Positions 1 to 11,342 of a stretch of DNA of 64,000 bases are shown piece by piece; positions within the stretch are counted from its first letter, which is position 1; the number at the start of each line of letters is the position of its first letter. The stretch is from Riptortus pedestris (Eukaryota; Arthropoda; Insecta; Hemiptera; Alydidae). The stretch spans positions 542,501 to 606,500 of the forward strand of contig CM032228.1 of NCBI GenBank assembly GCA_019009955.1, read 5' to 3'. Below the pieces are notes generated by a model, which saw nothing but the letters and a program-made list of their open reading frames with translations, had not been told where the DNA came from and did no database searches. The position numbers were made by a program, and so were the translations under genes.

Positions 1-1145
1 TTTTAAAATGTAACAATTCTAAATTTGTGAGTATATGTTAATGTCATGTAAATGTTGGAGTATTATGGGTATGTGTGGGCTACCTTTAGTAAGTAAGTCG
101 TGTAATTCATAAGGGATCTTTAGATGGTCACGTCTTTTGCAGTCTGTTAGTATGTGTTTTATTGTAGGCGGAGCATTACACACATTGCAGTTAGGCATTC
201 TTTTCTTTTGAAATAGGTAACCATGGGTAAGGAAAGAATGACCTATGCGTAGTCTCGTAAGGACTACTTCGTCTCTCCGTGTAATTCAAATTTGTCACTC
301 CACGTCTTAACTGTAGTTTTAATTTGTCTCAGTTTGTTGTCTGTTAGTAACCAGTCCTGTTGCCATTCTTGGAGTATGTTAGTTTTAATGTAGTTTTGTA
401 GGTCGTCCGATGTTATTTTTTTAATGTCAGTATTGGTGTTTTTTGTCGTTAGTTTTGCGAGCATGTCAACTTCAGTGCTTCGTCCAATATTCTGATATCC
501 TGGTAGCCACACCAATGTAATGTGATTTTGATGATTTTGAATGTGTTCAAAAATGTTTGTTATTATAGGATGAGTGGAATATATGTTTTTTAAAGAGAGT
601 AAAGAACTTAGAGAGTTCGAAAATAAAATTATTTGGCGATTTTGAAAATTTTGGAGGTTTTCTAGAGATAGGAGTATAGCGTGTAGTTCAGCTGAGTAAA
701 TACTTGATGTGCAGTTTAATCTTTTGGCATATGTGTGGTCGTCAATGAGTGCAGCAGCTGCTGTTCCAAAGTCAGTCTTGGATCCGTCCGTGAAAGTCTA
801 CAGTGCGTTTGGGTTATTTGCAGTAATGGAGTTAAATGAAGTCATGTACAATTTTGAAGAAAGGGGAAGTTATTTACTCTCCAAGGAGGAAGTGATAGTA
901 AAGTATTGTTGTACATAGGAGTCTGTAAAATGTTTGAGCCTGCGGAATTTTCTAATGTGCGTATAGGAAGTGGTTTGTGTTAACATTTTTTCTTTATGAA
1001 TTTGTTGAAATGTGGTGTATAGTTTAAGAATGTGTGGATGCAAGGTGTGTCTAAAGCTTTACATTTTAAAATAAATTTTAAATTGATTATACGCCTTCTA
1101 TATTTTAATGGAGGTTCTCCAGCATCTATACATAGGCTTTCTACA
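1..1145 (-). pseudogene. LINE ORF2 C-terminal relic (RNase H, I/R1/Jockey-type)
   Basis: Minus-strand translation gives the end of a non-LTR retrotransposon polyprotein. The order is a linker after the RT (SLCIDAGEPPLKYRRR, about 1130-1080), an RNase H domain (about 830-440) and a C-terminal Cys/His finger (CNVCNAPP then H..L..DC, about 190-130). RNase H landmarks seen are FTDGSK, AELHAI, VWLPGYQ and VDMLAK. The second acidic position reads FSNSLS where FSDS is usual, so a catalytic Asp is lost. Stops and frameshifts interrupt it, for example a TAG just before FTDGSK. In the family this domain removes the RNA strand during target-primed integration. The element continues past the left edge of the window. 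Its parent could be the same family as the LINE at 12590-15246, but their domains do not overlap, so this is unproven. Confidence 0.75.
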
Positions 1146-1154
1146 GGGCTTGGC

Positions 1155-1457
1155 CTGAAGAAATAGAAAACGAAATATCGCTATTTTTAATTTCATGCCT
1201 CCTCTACAACTCCTGCCCATCCCTAGAAAACTTTATATGGCTAATGATAATTAAGGCGTTAGTGCTAATACACATACCGAGTTTTATTTAGTTCGGTTCA
1301 GTCTCTGTTTGCCAAATAAACTGTTCACTTCCGCTCTAGGTTTTAGAGTATATCTCGTTTATAATTCGGTATACGAAAAAAGTGTATATAAAAAAAGTTA
1401 CTCTAAATAACAAAATAAACAACTTTTTTTATGTTCATATTTGCCGAAAAACCAATA
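1155..1457 (-). mobile_element. Helitron internal fragment
   Basis: One internal module of the window's dominant Helitron family, reverse-oriented. Shared landmarks include CGAAATATCGCTATTTTTAA and the TAAATAACAAAATAAACAAC stretch. It is cut cleanly at 1457 by the 5' end of the next Helitron. Confidence 0.7.
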
Positions 1458-3081
1458 TCTCTATATATATAAAATTGTAACCTCTGTCTGTACACTGATT
1501 TTTTTTTCAAAATTTCACGATAACTTTTCGTTTCACATGTCATAGACACCATAACTGCAATTTGTTTCTTTCGTGTATGTTTGTTTGTTACCTTTTCACG
1601 CATAAACGGCCGAACCGAATTTTATGAAATTTGGTATGTATATTACTACTAACCCAACTTAGACTTAAGGCTATATTAATATTCTTTCAGACGAACAGGA
1701 GTGGGGGTTATAAGGGAAGCCTAAAATTAAACATAGCGATATTTCGTTTCCTATTGGTTTTTCGGCAAATATGGACATAAAAAAAGTTGTTAAATTTGTC
1801 ATTTAGAGTAACATTTGTTATACACATTTTTTTTATATACCGAATTGTAAACGAGATATACGCTAAAACCTATAGCGGAAGTGAAGAAGTTTATTTGGCA
1901 CAAAAGACTCAACCGAACTAAATAAAACTCGGTATGTGTATCAGCACTAACACCTTCATTATATTAAGCCATACCATCATTTCTAGGGAAGGGCAGGAGT
2001 GGGGGTTGTAAGGAAGGCCTGAAATTAAAAATAGCGATATTTCGTTTCCTATTGGTTTTTTGGCAAATATGAACATAACAAAAGTTGTTTATTTTGTTAT
2101 TTAGAGGAACTTTTTTTATATACACTTTTTTCGTATACCGAATTTTAAACAAGATATACGCTAAAACCTAGAGCCGAAGTGGATAGTTTATTTGGCACAA
2201 AAGAGTCTACCGAACTAAATAAAACTCGGTATGTGTATTAGCACTAACCCCTTCATAAGCCAAACCAACATTTCTAGGGACGGGCAGGAGTGGGGATTGT
2301 AAGGGAGGCCTGAATTTAATAGTAGCCGTATTTCGTTTTCTATTCGTTTTTCTGCAAATATGCACATGACAAAAGTAGTTTATTTTTTTATTTGAAGTAA
2401 CTTTTGTGATATGCACTTTTGTTTTATAACAAAGTATAAACGAGATATACGCTAAACCTTTAGCGGAAGCCAACAATTTTATTGGGCACTAACGATTGAA
2501 CCAAACTTAACAAAACTCGGTATGTCAATTAGCATGAATTCTTCCATGATTATAAGCTATATTAACATTTTTAGGTTCGAACGGAAGTGGGGGTTATAAG
2601 GGAGGCCTGAAATAAAAATTCCCGTTATTTCATTGTCTATTTGTTTTTCGACAAACGTGCAGTTAACAAAAGTGGTTTACTTTGTTATTTAGAGTAACTT
2701 TTGTTTTATGCCTTTTTTCGGGAACAATGTATGAAGCAAGTAATTAGCGTAGAAATATTGATATACTCAACAATTCTTTCCAATATGAACTACCAAGTAC
2801 CTTACCTGGAAAAATTAATTCAAATCTATGTAACTATTTTGTCCTTAATAATTCAAATCTATGCTTAATGCACAGGAGACGAGAAATATGACAATATGGA
2901 GGACAGTGAAGTCTTTTCCTTGAATTTTATTATTAACAAATCCACAGCAACGGCGGGTATTGACCCTAAACACTGGGGCGGATAAATGTCAAAATGTTGT
3001 GCAAAGTAAAGCCTTGCCAATAAAATACCTTCACCATTCAGCCTCAAATGAATTCCCGGGCGAAGCCGGGTATCTGAGCTA

Positions 3082-3082
<1 letters not shown>
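1458..3082 (+). mobile_element. Helitron, non-autonomous, complete
   Basis: The 5' end starts TCTCTATATATATAAAATTG after an A. The 3' end is a CCCGGG-CGAA-GCCGGG hairpin followed by CTAG at 3079-3082 and then a T. A 5' TC, a subterminal hairpin, CTRR and insertion between A and T are the Helitron signature. About 1.6 kb long with no transposase. The inside is four modules of 293-298 bp, each with the landmark GGAGTGGGGGTTATAAGG (near 1699, 1997, 2290 and 2584). It interrupts the fragment at 1155-1457. Confidence 0.85.

Positions 3083-3130
<48 letters not shown>
3083..3130. repeat. (TA)n microsatellite
   Basis: Uninterrupted TA dinucleotides between the Helitron 3' end and the next repeat. 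Confidence 0.95.
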
Positions 3131-3135
<5 letters not shown>

Positions 3136-3641
3136 CTGTTACAGCTCTAGCGGTCGCAATTTTTGTCTTATCGTTAGCAAACTTGATATATAATCGTTTT
3201 ATACAAAAATAAAGATCAAGTTCGTTAACGGCTGAAGTTGGACCATTGGTTAACGGCTGAAATCAAGGGTTTAGGAGGGGGGGGGGGAGAGAAATTCGAA
3301 AATTCTTAATATCTCCGTTATTATTCGTCGGATCGAAAATTTGTATATAGTCAATCTTATTGCAAATGTAATGTTCTAAAAAAGTTGTTATGCACATTTT
3401 TTCACTATCTTTATTATAAACAGAGATATTTGCATTTAGTATTTAGTTTCCGGTCTTCAGTAAACCCCTAGTTTTACTTATCTCATATTAACAATATTCT
3501 ATTATATTATGATGCACATTATTTAAAGCTTAAATTCCAAACATTGTTCTCATTGAACTTTTAAGTTTTGAGGTAAATGCAAATACGTGACTCACGTGGG
3601 AAATCTGCTTAGTTAACGCAGCCCCTGCGTGACGGACTTTT
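3131..3641 (+). mobile_element. CGCAG-hairpin repeat, 5'-truncated copy
   Basis: Starts at TTTGTCTGTTAC...GCTCTAGCGGTCGC and ends with hairpin ACGCAG-CCC-CTGCGT then GACGGACTTTT. The best copy is at 23024-23617. It contains a long poly-G tract. No coding region is seen. I have not matched it to a named superfamily. Confidence 0.7.
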
Positions 3642-4045
3642 TTATATTATCTCGATTATTAACCGAGATATTTCCCTTTTTTTAGTTTTCACCCTTCAGT
3701 AAAAACCAACTCCTGCACATGCCTATAAACGATAAGCTGTTATAACATGAACCCTAATACCAAATATTATCTTCATTGACGTTGTCCTGTTTGAGATGAA
3801 TACAAAATCGTAGTGTGATGACGTCATCAATTAAGACATTCACGTCTTAAGATTTAATCGTTTCATTAAACTCTTATAATCATGATCTTAAGAGATGGGG
3901 GTTGAAGGAGGGTGGGGGGACAAAAATTAAAAAAAAAAATACGTTATATTTAGAAATAGAGAATATATAGTGAGAATGGAGTGTGTTATAGCAGCATTAG
4001 AGAAATCTGCTTAGTTTACGCAGCCCCTGCATGATGGACTTTTTT
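3642..4045 (+). mobile_element. CGCAG-hairpin repeat, second diverged copy
   Basis: Follows the previous copy directly and repeats its 3' half: an ATCTGCTTAGTTTACGCAG stretch, then a hairpin and GATGGAC. It looks like a tandem or nested second copy. Confidence 0.6.
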
Positions 4046-4504
4046 AATTAGCGATTCCCAAAACGAGAGCGTTTCGTGCCTTTTTCCCTTAGTTGCAAGA
4101 ATGGCTGTGTAGTGTTGGTTTGCGTGACTTTGTGCTGTTTGAGATGGATAATTCGAAATGTCGCTTCGGCTTCGACACGAACAGACTCCGTAATTAAATG
4201 GTCCACTCTTTTTGTCAGGCAATGGCAACAGTTGCAAAGGAATTTGTTTGTGGCCGTCCTCACCGCCTGCCTACATTTATTTATTTAGTAATGTTTTTCT
4301 GAAATCATGTTTTTAATTATTAACTTTGTTTACTCTTTGTCTTAACCTTGTTCTTGTTTTCATTCCGTCATGTTCTGTACGCAATAAATCTCTTTAAACC
4401 CACTTCGTACCTTTCTCATTAACTCGCGACATGTTCATTGCTCAAAAGAATTAGTTTGACTGTAATCGCCATGTTCTGAGTAGCTGGCTTGAAGTGAAGA
4501 ATAT
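4046..4504. other. Unassigned sequence
   Basis: No supportable gene. The stretch AATAAATCTCTTTAAA near 4383 followed by ...CGCGACA resembles the polyadenylation end of an LTR, but no partner or start was found. Confidence 0.3.
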
Positions 4505-4690
4505 ATTAATTATTGATATCCAATTTACACAGCTACGGCTTATTTGGACGGGCTTTCTTCAGGTTACCATCCTGTTCTAGTCAGAGGGGGGGGGGGGAAT
4601 TTAAAAAAAAAAAGGTGAGAATCAAACTCATGACTCTAAGTTCATTAAGACCAACCCCATAACTCAAGTGGCTAAGCTGAACTGCCGCAG
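4505..4690 (-). mobile_element. Probable SINE, diverged
   Basis: Contains ACGGGC...CAGGTTACCATCCTGTTCTAGTCAG, matching the body of the SINEs at 10175 and 52713 in reverse, followed by a tRNA-like head with a box-B-like GAGAATCAAACTC. A poly-G/poly-A tract interrupts the body. Confidence 0.45.
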
Positions 4691-4790
4691 GGTCTTCTAA
4701 GTTTTCAAAGTTAATTTCTAAAGATGAGCCCAAAGGAAATAGCTTTTCAGTGAAGCATTGACTTGATCAGCACGGGTTCCTCTAGGAGCA

Positions 4791-5560
4791 AGATTCAGTG
4801 TCTGGTGCCGAGGTCAGCACAGTCACTCCTCTCATGGCACTCTTCTTAAATCTAATGTCCCTTGGCGATCTATATAATGCTTCGACTGTTTTTATATTGG
4901 CTATGGTACACTCGTCCCATATTATTAGTAGACATTCTTTCAAGACTTTAGCCACGTTGCTGTTCCTTGGAATATTACAAACAGGACTTTCACTGTGGTC
5001 GATTACAAAAAGAATCTAAAACATAGAATGTTTTGTTCTACCACCCGAAATTATTGTAGCAGCAATTCAAGACGAAGCAACGGCTAAAGCAATCTGACCA
5101 TTAAATCTGATTAAGAATGTTTTTCCATTTTCCATTGTAAGGACCCTGCTATCTGCTCCAGCGGTTTGAATGTGGTATTATTATTATTATGAATTGTGCT
5201 TCTAATGTAAAATCCCAAACATATGATTGAAAAAGCTGTTCAAATTAAAATTATTGTCTGACCAAGATGGACGCATTTCCATAAAAAATTTGCAAACCAA
5301 CAAACATTCAAAACGCTGGAGAAGATCGCAGAAGTCCTCACAATGAAAATGTTTTTCCTGTTACATAAGGAAAGAAAAATCTGCCATCATTTATGTCCAC
5401 TCTCTTTAGGATGATATTGTACGTTGTAAGTTTAGGTTCATATGTGTTAACATAATTATTTAACCAGTGGTGGTATCGTAGGATGTTACTCTTAGAAAAT
5501 CAAGGTTTAAAATACTACGAGGATTGTGGGGTTTGGGAAGACCATACACATCTAAAGACA
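4791..5560 (-). pseudogene. Helitron Rep/helicase (PIF1-like helicase) relic
   Basis: Minus-strand frames contain segments typical of the Helitron-encoded PIF1-family helicase. They are a degraded Walker A region reading ENGKTFLI (about 5120), then IALAVASS and a GGRT.HS block (about 5080-5040), then HSESPVCNIPRNSN (about 4990) and a Walker B region LIIWDECTIA (about 4910). The Walker A glycines are lost, there are stops, and the region N-terminal to 5165 is barely readable (YGLPKPHNPRS near 5540). An intact enzyme would unwind DNA during rolling-circle transposition. This shows that autonomous Helitrons once lived here. No Rep nuclease HUH motif was found. Confidence 0.6.
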
Positions 5561-5654
5561 ATCCTCGAACAGGACAACGACAAACTATGTGATTAATTTG
5601 CGGCAGCAGCCTGGTCTCAATTTCACTGCTAAATTCAATATTATATGATAATAT

Positions 5655-6500
5655 GATGGACTGCCACACGCAAGCCTCTCTCAATGTGTCTTGTCAATGG
5701 GAATCGTCCTCCAGCAAACCCAGTGCTTTGCAAGCTGCCTGAGGCTTGATGGACTCTGCCACACGCAAGCCTCTCTCAATGTGTCTTGTCAATGGGAATC
5801 GTCCTCCAGCAAACCCAGTGCTTTGCAAGCTGCCTGAGGCTTGATGGACTCTGGCACAAGCATGCCTCTCTCAATGTGTCTTGTCAATGGGAATCGTCCT
5901 CCAGCAAACCCAGTGCTTTGCAAGCTGGCTGAGGCTTGATGGACTCTGCCACACGCAAGCCTCTCTTAATGTGCCTTCACAATGGGAATCGTCCTCCACC
6001 AAAGCCAGTGCTTTACAAGCTGCCTGAGGCTTGATGGACTCTGGCACATGTATTTCTCTCTCAATGTGTCTTCACAATGGGAATCATCCTCCAGCAAACC
6101 GAGTGCTTTGCAAGCTGGTTGAGGCTTGATGGACTCTGGCACAAGCATGCCTTTCTCAATGTGTCATCCTAATGGGAATCGTCCTCCAGCAAACCCAGTG
6201 CATTGCAAGCTGCCTGAGGCTTGATGGACTCTGGCACAAGCATGCCTTTCTCAATGTGTCTTCCCAATGGGAATCGTCCTCCAGCAAACCCAGTGCATTG
6301 CAAGCTGCCTGAGGCTTGATGGACTCTGGCACATGCATGCCTCTGTCAATGTGTCATCCTAATGGGAGTCATCCTCCAGCTAACCCAGTGCATTGCAAGC
6401 TGCCTGAGGCTTGATGGACTCTGGCACAAGCATGACTTTCTCAATGTGTCTTGTCAATGGGAATCGTCCTCCAGCAAACCCAGTGCTTTGCAAGCTGGCT
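5655..6500. repeat. 95-bp tandem array, about 9 copies
   Basis: GAGGCTTGATGGACTCTG recurs at 5741, 5836, 5931, 6026, 6121, 6216, 6311 and 6406, an exact 95-bp period. Copies differ by scattered substitutions. Short open frames across it are a by-product of repetition. Confidence 0.95.
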
Positions 6501-6935
6501 TATAACTCTACTGGACTATGTCAGTCACAGTTTGGAAGCAAGTTGGTCCTGTTATATAGCAACATTCTGATGTAATAGCATTCGCATTATTGGGGTGAAT
6601 GATATAGACACGCCCTGCTATGAGAAAAGAACATGTACTTTTCTTATAGCAAGATAACCCTCAACTGGTAACTGGTGACCCTCCCCCTTCTTAAGTTCTT
6701 GGACTACTATAATTTGATTTATTGAGATAAAAATAATTCTGATCCCTCTTGAATTACAGAACTAGATATAGTAAAACGTTTTAAATAAAATTAATATATC
6801 ATATTCTGATATATTTAAGTAATTGATTTTCTTTCCTCTGAGAAGTTGGCACACCCATTTGTTTACGTTCCAGGTGCTTCCAGTCGGTAGGTGTCTTATA
6901 ATCGTTTCTATTTATTCACTAAAGGTTGACGGTGC
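6501..6935. other. Unassigned A+T-rich sequence
   Basis: No gene, repeat relationship or RNA gene recognised. Confidence 0.3.
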
Positions 6936-7024
6936 TATTGTGTTACCAGTATGTAGATTTATCTATTGTTAAACACCACACAGAAAATCGGCTTAGTTTA
7001 CGCAGTCCCTGCGTGACGGACTTT
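6936..7024 (+). mobile_element. CGCAG-hairpin repeat, 3'-end fragment
   Basis: Ends CGGCTTAGTTTACGCAG, hairpin, GTGACGGACTTTT. The upstream GTATGTAGATTTATCTATTG matches the copy near 36790 in reverse. Confidence 0.6.
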
Positions 7025-7165
7025 TGCTACTATGCCTAGCAAGGACGGGTTATCTACAGGTGACCAATTTTTCCTAGCCAATAAATTCGATATACTCAGG
7101 CGGGAATTGAACTCGCCAAATTAGGTTTATCGTGTGGAATTTAGACCACGTGGCTACTAGTGTTT
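7025..7165 (-). mobile_element. Probable SINE, diverged
   Basis: GACGGGTTATCTACAGGTGACCA then AGGCGGGAATTGAACTCGCC, which is a reversed box B, parallels the SINE at 10175-10372. Confidence 0.5.
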
Positions 7166-7704
7166 ATTATATTTATAGCAGAAGAAATCAGGCTCCAAAT
7201 CTTAATCAGCAACTTGACCCTGGAAATTTCTCTATTTCTAAATCCCAATCAGATATTGAACTTGTATAAATGGAAACTTGAAAGACAAGCCTGAGAGCAA
7301 GTTGCTCGCCGACACAATTGACAGCAAGTTTTGCTCAATAAATTCCAGGTTGGCAAACTGTTGCCAAGGTCAAAATGTTGAAGGCCAACATCAACATAGA
7401 CAATTAGAGAATCAATAAGATTCACTTACATCATCTCTACTTTGATTTATTAATCCGGTTTTTCATAAAACTATGATTAAACTAATTTTGCTAGGCATAT
7501 ACTTTTTTGACCGCTTGTTATAACAATACCACCACATATTACATATACTAAATATATAACAGGTATACAAAACAAAACTGTAGAGAATATTTACAACCGT
7601 TTATTATATTCTAATAGACTTAAAACGGATATGAGAATACTTTTATAAATAAATTATATAAAATGTATAAATAAATTATCCGCCTATTGATAATATTTCT
7701 ATAA
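7166..7704. other. Unassigned sequence
   Basis: A+T-rich, no supportable coding or repeat feature. Confidence 0.3.
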
Positions 7705-7830
7705 TTTTAGCACATTTCCCTTAAGGGACAATGTACTCATGATGCGGTTTTCCAACGTTCTCTTCAAATGTTCATCGACCCTACCAGGAGATGTCGAAAA
7801 TGAGGTCCGCTCAAAACTAATCTATACACA
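7705..7830 (+). mobile_element. CGCAG-hairpin repeat, 5'-end fragment
   Basis: Begins TTTTAGCACATTTCCCTTAAGGGA, the same palindromic 5' end as the full copy (read on the minus strand at 23617), and continues to ATGAGGTCCGCTCAAA. Confidence 0.65.
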
Positions 7831-7849
7831 CACACATATATAATATAAG

Positions 7850-7893
7850 CTAAGGTACTCAGCTTCGCTCGGGAAATCATTAAAGTTGGCTTG
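7850..7893 (-). mobile_element. Helitron 3'-end fragment
   Basis: AGCTAAGGTACTCAGCTTCGCTCGGGAA is the reverse of the Helitron 3' hairpin and CTAG end. The rest is missing. Confidence 0.5.
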
Positions 7894-9440
7894 GAACATC
7901 AAAACGGCTTTCGTCGCGGCAGAGGCTGTTTGGATGGTACTTTCTCACTGCTTCCGCTCACACAGATTCATCTGAGATTAAAATGAAGAAAAGTATACGC
8001 TTGTTTTATTGACTTTTCTAAAGCGTTTGACACTGTGAACCACGGCAAGCTGTTCTACAAGTTATACAAATTTGGCATCAGCACAAAAATGATGAGAGTA
8101 ATTGGAAATTTATACAGTCAAATGAAGATGATAATCCAAGCTGATGCTGAAAATTCTAATGAAATATCAGTTACTGAAGGCGTCCTTCAAGGTGACAGCT
8201 TATCTCCAACTTTCTATATCATGTACACTGATGACTTGAGCCATTCGATAGAGGCTGGTGGCGATGGAATTAGTATAGATAGTGGGCAAGATGTGGATAT
8301 GCTGATCAAACCGTAATTCTGCCCACTACTCCAAGGGGACTTCAACGATAGTTGTATCTCCTTCAAGAATACTGTCAGAAGAACATGCTCGCCATAAACG
8401 TCGAAAAAACAAAGGTAGTAGTTTTTAAAAGAGGAGACCCAACGTGTACAAAGAAATTTTTCATTAATAATAATGAGCATACAGTAGAAAATTCTTATAA
8501 TTATCTTGGAGTATTATCGTCTGTCTCTACGGTATTCTCGAAAGCCGCTGCAGATATGTGTCGGCGAGGAATGGCGGCCTCAGCTGCTGTTATGCAAATA
8601 CTAAAATCCTGCAAATGCAAATCATGGGATTCTAGGATGGCACTTCTTGAAGCTTTGTGTGAATCCGTCTTGCTTTATGGAAGCCAGATCTGGGGATTGG
8701 GATACATGGATGTCATTGAAGATTCCCAAGGAAAGTACCTTAAACAGCTTCTCCATCTTCCAACCAACACTCCTGGATATATGCTACGACTGGAATGTGG
8801 CAGAGCTTCGTTAAAAGTAAAGGTATTCAAACTAGCACTCCAGTGGTTTTTTTTTTAAACTTTTTGAAATGGACGACTTCAGAACTCCAATGCGCTGCTT
8901 CTCCAGACTTCTAAAAATTGACCAGCGGGACCGAAGATCTAATTTAAACAGGGTCTCTCATTTCAGAAAAATAATTTCTGAAGCAGGTTACGAGGATGTT
9001 TGGACAACTCAGGACTGGACAACACTTACGGCCATCAAAGAAACTGTCTTAACGAGTTACAGAGAAAATTAAAAAAGCATTGGATTGCCAGCGAGTTCTC
9101 AAATCTTCATTTTCCCAGCAATACCAATTGTTCAAAGCACACTACGATGTGGAGAAGTACCTCATATTTATTAACAACATCCACGTTACAAGAATCATAG
9201 CACAGTGCAGACTTTCTTCGGACAAGATTCTCCAAATTTATTGGAATGGTAGTGCATGCATGCTTAACTGTGAGGAATTGTGCAGCATTTGCAATCTTCA
9301 TGAAGAGGAAACACTCCACCACTTCTTATTCCGCTGACCTATTTATAGCCACATCAGAAATGCATTCATCTCCAAACATATTAACTCTACCGATTCACCC
9401 TATATACAGCTCAAGTGACTGCTCAGAATAGAAGATAAAT
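7894..9440 (+). pseudogene. LINE reverse transcriptase relic
   Basis: Three plus frames carry one RT in order: QNGFRRGRGCLDG (about 7900), IDFSKAFDTVNH (motif A, about 8005), VLQGDSLSP (motif B, about 8190), the catalytic box (about 8296), a long thumb/connection region (8352-8858) and a C-terminal Cys/His finger CSICNLHEEETLHHFL (about 9280). The catalytic box reads YADQ instead of YADD, so one essential Asp is gone. Frameshifts lie near 7990, 8300 and 8850. No endonuclease or RNase H is present in this piece. The long C-terminal finger region suits a non-LTR element, but the clade is uncertain. Confidence 0.75.
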
Positions 9441-9546
9441 CTAAGCCCTTTGATACCTATTACTTTGTTATTAATGCCCTTAAAGTACGAGCTTTTATAA
9501 TGTTTGATTGATTTATCACTCCCTACACAAGTAGTAAATATTTCAT

Positions 9547-10050
9547 TTATTATTATTATGATGGGGGAGGTTTATCCTCAGTGAAAACTGGAGTAAAATC
9601 CATATCGGGGGAAAATCCAACCGATATGGAGTTTGTGAGTGTGACATATTAAGGGGAATTTAAAAATTTTCGCACGATTCTAGCAGTATCAAGAAGTACC
9701 CCTTGCTGTGCTTCTTTTATAATTGCTGTTGGCAGATTCAAGTTCTTGGTGCCTGCTATCGTTGTTTTTGGCACTAGTCCATTTGAACTTACTATAATAG
9801 GCGTAACTATGGCAGATTTCAGTTTGTATACCTCTTTGAGCTCGATAGCCAATTCTTGATATTTTCTTAACTTTTCGGCATGGGATTTTCGAATATTCTC
9901 ATCATTGGGCACTGCAATGTCAATAATATCAGCAGTCTTATTGATCTTGTCAATAATGAGAATATCCGGTTTGTTATGGTGCACAGTATGGTCAGTTATC
10001 ATCGCTTCGTCCCAATACATCTTTATATTATCTTTCTCCAATAATTTTTG
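9547..10050 (-). pseudogene. R2/R4-type LINE C-terminus with restriction-like endonuclease, plus 3' UTR
   Basis: A 130-codon minus frame (10041-9649) reads MYWDEAMITDHTVHHNKPD, then IIDIAVP, then KLRKY. The PD...D...K spacing and the run KPDILIIDK..ADIIDIAVP are the PD-(D/E)XK core of the restriction-like endonuclease at the C-terminus of R2, R4 and Dong-type LINEs, which nicks target DNA. The frame opens further upstream without a start, so this is a 5'-truncated insertion. After the stop there is a 3' UTR (CCGATATGGATTTTACTCC region) that ends in an AATAAT tail at 9547-9558. The domain itself looks uninterrupted. Confidence 0.75.
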
Positions 10051-10065
10051 AGGATTATAGCGATA

Positions 10066-10070
10066 ATACG

Positions 10071-10108
<38 letters not shown>

Positions 10109-10110
10109 TA
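10066..10110. repeat. (TTA)n microsatellite
   Basis: Continuous ATT/TTA trinucleotides. Confidence 0.9.
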
Positions 10111-10174
10111 TATATTTTATTTATCTATTTGTTTTTCATAATTAAAATTGTGCCTTCGGAATTATTATTATTGT

Positions 10175-10372
10175 ATTATTTATTAAAGTCCACTTTTTGC
10201 AACTTAGGCTAACTGAGACGGGTTATCTACAGACTACCACCCTTTTCTAGTCAGGGTTAGATTTTAGGATATTATTTAATGAATTTCGTCACTAAATAAT
10301 TTCCATTGCCCAGGCGAGAATCGAACTCGCTATTCTAGGACTGCCATGTGAGATAAAGATTATTTCGTCTAT
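10175..10372 (-). mobile_element. tRNA-derived SINE
   Basis: Reverse copy of the SINE at 52713-52949. It has the A/T-rich tail, CCACTTTTTGCAACTTAGGCTAACTGAGACGGG, the CCACCCTTTTCTAG body, and a tRNA-like head with box B (CAGGCGAGAATCGAACTCGC). The head is truncated before box A. Confidence 0.75.
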
Positions 10373-10426
10373 AATTATACATATAATTTTTATTTCATTT
10401 ACTTATATTATTTATTTATTTATTTT

Positions 10427-11342
10427 TTTCTTTAAGATGGTATTCTTTTGGCAAGGCTTTACTTTGCACAATATTTTGACATTTACCCGTCCCAGAGTTT
10501 AGTGTAAATACCCGTAGTTTCTGTGGATTTGTTAATATTAAAATTATTTTTATGTAAGACTTCACTGTCCTCCATATTGTCATATTTCCTGTTTTCTGTG
10601 CATTATGCATAGATTTGAATTATTAAGCACAAAATATTAACATACATTTTTCCCGGTGAGGTTCCCAGTAGTTCCAAAGAATTGATGAGGAAATTTCGCT
10701 AAATAACAAAATAAACAACTTCTGTTATGTGCATATTTGCCGAAAATGCAACAGGAAACGAAATATCACTATTATTTATTTCAGGCCTTCCTTATAACTC
10801 CCACTCCTGCCCGTCCCTAGAAATGTTAGTATGGCTTATTATAAGGAAGGCGTTAGTGCTAATACACATACTGAGTGTTTTATTTAGTTCGGTTGAGTCT
10901 TTTATGCCAAATAAAATTGTTGTCTCCCGCTATAATTTTTAGCGTATAACGCCTTTATATTTCGGTATACGACGATAGTGTATATAAAAAACGTTTCTCT
11001 AAATAACAAAATAAACAACTTTTGTTATATGCATATTTGCTGAAAATGCAATAGGAAACGAAATATCACTATTATTAATTTCAGGCCTCCCTTATAACCC
11101 CCACTCCTGTTCGTCTCAGAGAAAATTAATATACCCTAAAGTCTATGTTGGGTTAGTAGTAATATATATACCAAGTTTCATAAAATTCGGTTCAGCCGTT
11201 TATGCGTGAAAAGGTAACAAACAAACATACACGAAAGAAACAAAATCAGATATGGTGTCTATAACATGTGAAACGAAAAGTTATCGTGAAATTTCGCGAA
11301 AAAAATCAATGTACAGACAGAGGTTACAATTTTATATATATA
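10427..11342 (-). mobile_element. Helitron, 3'-truncated
   Basis: Carries the 3'-subterminal block (GGCAAGGCTTTACTTTGCAC), two internal modules (10680-11160) and a complete 5' end region, ACAGACAGAGGTTACAATTTTATATATA at 11315-11342. The 3' hairpin itself is missing. It abuts the next Helitron head to tail. Confidence 0.75.

Noticed and set aside
2207..2476. Short frames of about 60-100 codons containing KINNFCHVHICRKTNRKRN-type text
   Set aside because: They recur in every Helitron module with stops and shifts, and are by-products of the repeated noncoding module.
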